Source: JBAZGH01 sp041652935
GTDB lineage: Bacteria > Patescibacteriota > Patescibacteriia > Patescibacteriales > XYC2-FULL-47-12
Direction of reading: 5' to 3'
DNA length: 14,441 bases
Assembly: GCA_041652935.1 (NCBI GenBank)
Contig: JBAZGH010000025.1
Coordinates: forward strand, 1-14,441
Shown: piece by piece, positions 11,846 through 14,441 of the stretch
How positions within the stretch are numbered: position 1 is the first letter of the stretch
How the letters are laid out: each line of letters opens with the position of its first letter
Notes under the pieces: generated by a model
Databases searched by the model: none
What the model saw: only the letters and a program-made list of their open reading frames with translations
What the model was told of the DNA's origin: nothing
Made by a program: the position numbers and the translations under genes

Positions 11846-13297
11846 ATGAAATTAAACGAATTAACAATTAAACAAGTTCAAGAAGGCCTAAAAAAAGGTG
11901 ATTTTTCGTCTTTTAAGCTAACCAAAGCTTGTTTAAAGGCGATAAAAGATAAAAATAAAGGATTAAACGCGGTGTTAACCGTCTGTGAAAAAGAAGCGCT
12001 GGCAGAGGCGAAAAAAGCAGATGAACGAATTAAAAAGGGCGAAGCGGCTGAATTGATCGGTATCCCGTATTTGGCCAAAGACAATTATTTAACCAAGGGC
12101 GTCCGAACTACCGCCGCCTCTAAAATACTGGAAAATTATATCGCGCCTTACGACGCGACAGTAATAAAAAAATTGCGCGAGCAAGGAGCGGTGCTTTTAG
12201 GTAAAACTAATATGGATGAATTCGCGCACGGTGGTTCTACGGAAAATTCAGCATTTGGAGTTACCAAAAATCCGCATGATACGTCCCGCGTAGCCGGCGG
12301 ATCTTCCGGCGGGAGCGCTGCTGCGGTTGCCGCCCATATGTGCATTTTTGCTCTGGGTTCAGATACGGGAGGATCAATCAGATGTCCAGCTTCTTATTGC
12401 GGCACAATAGGATTAAAGCCAACCTATGGAAGAGGATCGCGTTTTGGCATTATCGCGATGACTTCGTCAACCGATGTGCCGGGGCCCTTAACTAAAACAG
12501 CAGAAGACGCGGCTATTGTGCAAGCAGCAATTTCCGGACATGACAGAGATGATTTTACTACTACGCAAGAACCAATTGGTAATTATGCAGATGAAATTAG
12601 AAAAGATATAAAAGGATTAAAAATTGGAGTGCCAAAGGAATTTTTTATTGACGGTATGAATAAAGATGTCGAAAAAAATATACAAAAAGCTATTAAAAAA
12701 TTAGAAGAGCGGGGAGCTGAAATTTTAGAAATAAGTTTGCCCCACACAAAGTACGCATTGGCTGTTTATTATATTATTACTCCTTCAGAAATCAGTTCTA
12801 ACTTAGGGAGGTTTGATGGAATAAGATATAGCGCCCTCACCCCCAACCCCTCTCCCGCGAGGAGGGGGGAGATCGACCCGCAACAAGCAACGGATTTAGT
12901 TGATTTTTATAAAAAATATAGAGGCAGGGGATTTGGGGCTGAAACAAAAAGAAGAATAATGCTTGGTACTTATGCCTTATCAGCCGGTTATTATGACGCC
13001 TATTATCTGCAGGCACAAAAAGTACGCACTAAAATTATTAAGGAATTAGATCAAGTTTTTAAAAAAGTTGATGTAATAATTACCCCCGTATCTCCTAATA
13101 TCGCGTTTAAAATAGGGGAACATACTGATCCTTTAAGTATGTATCTTGAGGATGTCTTTACGCTTTCTCCTTCACTGGCCGGTTTGCCGGCAGTTTCTGT
13201 TCCAGGCGGGGAAATTGACAATATGCCAGTCGGGGTGCAGATTATCGGAAAGAAGTTTGACGAGGGGACGGTTTTAAGGGTGGCGGATAAAATATAA
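11846..13297 (+). CDS. gatA: Glu-tRNA(Gln)/Asp-tRNA(Asn) amidotransferase subunit GatA
   Basis: GatA is the amidase subunit that releases ammonia from Gln or Asn for the GatB kinase step. At 483 aa it has near-normal length. The Ser-cisSer-Lys triad is intact: Lys78 (PYLAKDN), Ser153 (GGSSGGSAAAV) and Ser177 (GSDTGGSIRCPA). The C-terminal part includes FGAETKRRIMLGTYALSAGYYDAYY and GLPAVSVPGGE...PVGVQIIG. Residues about 329-347 (ALTPNPSPARRGEIDPQQA) replace the usual short loop after RFDGIRY and are encoded by a GC-rich repeat. The protein stops at LRVADKI, some 15-20 residues before the usual end, right at a 7-bp repeat array. gatB is not seen. Confidence 0.95.
   Translation: MKLNELTIKQVQEGLKKGDFSSFKLTKACLKAIKDKNKGLNAVLTVCEKEALAEAKKADERIKKGEAAELIGIPYLAKDNYLTKGVRTTAASKILENYIAPYDATVIKKLREQGAVLLGKTNMDEFAHGGSTENSAFGVTKNPHDTSRVAGGSSGGSAAAVAAHMCIFALGSDTGGSIRCPASYCGTIGLKPTYGRGSRFGIIAMTSSTDVPGPLTKTAEDAAIVQAAISGHDRDDFTTTQEPIGNYADEIRKDIKGLKIGVPKEFFIDGMNKDVEKNIQKAIKKLEERGAEILEISLPHTKYALAVYYIITPSEISSNLGRFDGIRYSALTPNPSPARRGEIDPQQATDLVDFYKKYRGRGFGAETKRRIMLGTYALSAGYYDAYYLQAQKVRTKIIKELDQVFKKVDVIITPVSPNIAFKIGEHTDPLSMYLEDVFTLSPSLAGLPAVSVPGGEIDNMPVGVQIIGKKFDEGTVLRVADKI
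12834..12872 (+). repeat. GC-rich dispersed-type repeat translated within gatA
   Basis: The sequence ccctcacccccaacccctct followed by a short GC-rich turn and a G-rich arm can fold as a hairpin (CCCCTC with GAGGGG). Translated, it gives ALTPNPSPARRGE, a string I recall from repeat-encoded peptides in many unrelated bacteria. It contrasts sharply with the AT-rich gatA sequence on both sides. Confidence 0.75.
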
Positions 13298-13302
13298 ACT
13301 CC

Positions 13303-13335
13303 TACGAAATACGAATTATGTACGAATATACGAAT
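13303..13335 (+). repeat. TACGAAW 7-bp array around the lipoprotein start codon
   Basis: TACGAAA and TACGAAT lie in tandem (13303-13316), then TATG containing the start codon, then TACGAAT and TACGAAT (13321-13327, 13329-13335). It occupies the gap after gatA and encodes the first residues (MYEYTN) of the next gene. Confidence 0.75.
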
Positions 13336-14031
13336 AATATAAAAACAGTTTTTTTAGTATTGTTTATATTATTTTTTGTTTCCGGATGCGGCAACAAGAC
13401 GCAAGATATTACTAATGGAAATGATAATCAAATATTGCCGGAGACAAAGGAAATTCCTTTAAATGTAATTGCGCCCGAGGTTAATGACGGCGACCATATT
13501 TTAGGAAACGCGGATGCGCCGGTAGCTATAATAATTTACAGCGATTTCCAGAATCCATTCGCGGCAAGATTTTCCGGCCCGGGGGGAATTTTAGAAAAAG
13601 CGAAAAATGAATTCAAAAATAATTTAAAGATAGTATTCCGCCATTATCCGCAGAACCTGATAAATCCATTGGCAGAAACAGCAGCTGAAGTTAGCGAGTG
13701 CGCAGCAGAACAGGGTAGGTTTTGGGAAATGCACGACAAATTATTTGCCGATAACTTGGATAATAAATTCACAGTAGAGCAATTTATAAAAGACGCCGAA
13801 GAATTAGAATTAAATTTGGAAGAATTTGACAGATGTTTGAATACGGATAAGTATGAAGATAAAATAAAAGCCGCCTCAAAAGAAGCCGAGGAAATCGGCC
13901 TTAGGGGAGCGCCTACTATTTTTATAAACGGACGGCATATTGTCGGAGCGTTAAGTTATGGAGATTATGAGGATGATTTTGGGAAGGAAAAAGGATTGAA
14001 GAGTATAATTGAGGAAGAATTAGCGCATTAA
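13318..14031 (+). CDS. DsbA/thioredoxin-fold lipoprotein lacking the CxxC active site
   Basis: This 237-aa protein begins with a hydrophobic signal (TVFLVLFILFFVSGC) ending in a lipobox, with lipidated Cys24, so it should be anchored on the outer face of the membrane. A DsbA-like (thioredoxin_4) domain follows: HILGNADAPVAIIIYSDFQ, then RHYPQNL, AECAAEQGRFWEMHDKLF-type helix and the cis-proline loop GLRGAPTIFINGR (Pro199). In relatives the active site after SDFQ is CPFC; here it reads NPFA (79-82), so both catalytic cysteines are missing while the cis-Pro is kept. It cannot act as a thiol oxidase and may be a chaperone-like or substrate-binding relic. The start lies in a repeat array, so the first residues are uncertain. 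Two other cysteines (C128, C173) remain. Confidence 0.88.
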   Translation: MYEYTNNIKTVFLVLFILFFVSGCGNKTQDITNGNDNQILPETKEIPLNVIAPEVNDGDHILGNADAPVAIIIYSDFQNPFAARFSGPGGILEKAKNEFKNNLKIVFRHYPQNLINPLAETAAEVSECAAEQGRFWEMHDKLFADNLDNKFTVEQFIKDAEELELNLEEFDRCLNTDKYEDKIKAASKEAEEIGLRGAPTIFINGRHIVGALSYGDYEDDFGKEKGLKSIIEEELAH

Positions 14032-14055
14032 GTTTTAAAATTACAATATAAAAAT

Positions 14056-14083
14056 AAAAAAGAGCTCAAAAGAGCTTTTTTTA
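14056..14083. terminator. Bidirectional-looking terminator between the DsbA-like gene and tRNA-Ser
   Basis: Core stem agctc (14063-14067) with gagct (14072-14076) around AAAA, extended by A/T pairs. A T run follows on the + strand and, on the minus strand, another T run, so it could end both converging transcripts. Confidence 0.75.
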
Positions 14084-14085
14084 TT

Positions 14086-14175
14086 TGGCGGAGAGGGAGG
14101 GATTTGAACCCTCGATACCGGTTAAGGTATACCGCCTTTCCAAGGCGGCGCACTAGGCCACTATGCGACCTCTCC
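14086..14175 (-). tRNA. tRNA-Ser (anticodon GGA)
   Basis: Read on the minus strand, a 7-bp acceptor stem (GGAGAGG with CCTCTCC) closes a class II tRNA. The anticodon stem CCGCC/GGCGG holds the loop TTGGAAA, giving anticodon GGA (serine, UCC/UCU). A long variable arm (TATACC...GGTAT) is typical of tRNA-Ser, and the T arm GAGGG-TTCAAAT-CCCTC is perfect. The discriminator is G and CCA is encoded (14086-14088). It is 90 nt including CCA. Confidence 0.95.
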
Positions 14176-14183
14176 AAATTAAT

Positions 14184-14204
14184 AAAAGGCGCGCGATGCC
14201 TTTT
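14184..14204. repeat. Small hairpin upstream of tRNA-Ser
   Basis: aaaaggc (14184-14190) pairs with gcctttt (14198-14204) around gcgcgat. T tracts lie on either strand, so it could terminate a minus-strand gene upstream of the tRNA or form part of the tRNA precursor leader. Confidence 0.5.
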
Positions 14205-14271
14205 TATCTATTGGCGGTGTTTTTTGATTGATGTTCGAACTTTTTTTGAGCAAAACCCCCAATAAGGAAGC

Positions 14272-14425
14272 CAGCCCCGCCACTGCTCGACAAGCTCGCC
14301 ACACCACAGAAAAATACTCTTTGCTCTTTTCATTTTGCGCGCGCCCGATTTCTTTTTCTTCTAATGAAAAGAGTATTTTTCTGCGGTGTTCTGCCCTCCA
14401 AGTATTCAGGCAGGTGGCGGGGCTG
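14272..14425. repeat. Large imperfect inverted repeat near the right edge
   Basis: The outer stem is 12 bp and perfect (cagccccgccac 14272-14283, gtggcggggctg 14414-14425). The inner arm caccacagaaaaatactctt (from 14302, to 14334) matches the reverse complement of 14363-14388 almost perfectly, apart from an internal CTCTTTG duplication on the left. The middle parts differ and hold small palindromes (gctcgacaagctcgc on the left; ctgcc...ggcag on the right). One minus-strand frame is open from the window edge to a TAA at 14179 but has no start in view and no recognisable domain; a 69-codon + strand frame is also open. Because both come from the repeat, I do not call a gene. It could be a structured RNA or a folded-back repeat. 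Confidence 0.6.
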
Positions 14426-14441
14426 TCCTCAATTTGATTTT

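Noticed and set aside
14228..14437. 69-codon + strand reading frame at the right edge
   Set aside because: It lies entirely in the inverted repeat, has no ribosome site or recognisable domain, and competes with an open frame on the other strand.
14205..14441. SRP (4.5S) RNA or 6S RNA as explanation for the large hairpin
   Set aside because: The conserved SRP apical GGAA tetraloop and AGCAG region is missing, and the open-bubble pattern of 6S RNA is not evident.
1..14441. Alternative genetic code (TGA as Gly), known in some CPR lineages
   Set aside because: All conserved genes read through without internal TGA, and TGA ends the GxxExxY gene just before its inverted repeat.

Overview
The window looks like a chromosomal segment of an uncultivated bacterium of the Candidate Phyla Radiation (Patescibacteria, Parcubacteria-like). 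This is inferred from gene content and style, not from a marker-gene search. The signs are a compact type IV pilus locus with several divergent prepilins, a surface protein with GWxW...GWIxFN repeats, AT-leaning DNA, mostly weak or absent Shine-Dalgarno sites, and a ligA-gatC-gatA neighbourhood. TGA is used as a stop and does not occur inside the genes, so the standard bacterial code fits.

Layout, left to right. (1) 1-8736 is a type IV pilus region on the + strand: the C-terminal part of a degenerate PilT-like ATPase, pilC, two closely related six-cysteine pilins with their own promoters and terminators, an atypical pilin-like protein, the prepilin peptidase pilD, a secreted repeat protein, and four minor (pseudo)pilins resembling GspH/FimT, PilV/GspI, PilW/GspJ and PilX/GspK. 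PilD would process the prepilins, PilC is the inner-membrane platform, and the minor pilins would form the initiating tip complex. (2) 8868-13297 holds housekeeping genes: ligA (NAD-dependent DNA ligase), gatC and gatA (tRNA-dependent amidotransferase; gatB is not in the window). (3) 13318-14031 is a DsbA-fold lipoprotein whose CxxC site has become NPFA. It is followed by a bidirectional-looking terminator and a minus-strand tRNA-Ser(GGA). (4) 14205-14441 is a large imperfect inverted repeat running to the window edge.

The most striking structure is in the gaps and inside the genes. Many intergenic spaces, and parts of pilD and ligA, contain short arrays of degenerate 7-bp units. Each array has its own consensus, and several are arranged as inverted pairs. 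Two such pairs enclose a small AT-rich gene: a four-helix-bundle (23S rRNA IVP/S23-type) protein at 6580-6930, and a GxxExxY protein at 11389-11787 that separates gatC from gatA. A third pair (8168-8293) encloses no gene. The arrays also supply the start codons of a PilV-like prepilin, a PilW-like prepilin, the GxxExxY protein and (as spacing) the DsbA-like lipoprotein. In addition, a 28-bp GC-rich palindrome is translated within ligA and a translated repeat lies within gatA. I interpret this as a family of small repeat-bounded cassettes, possibly mobile or acting through RNA structure. No transposase, CRISPR array or reverse transcriptase is visible.
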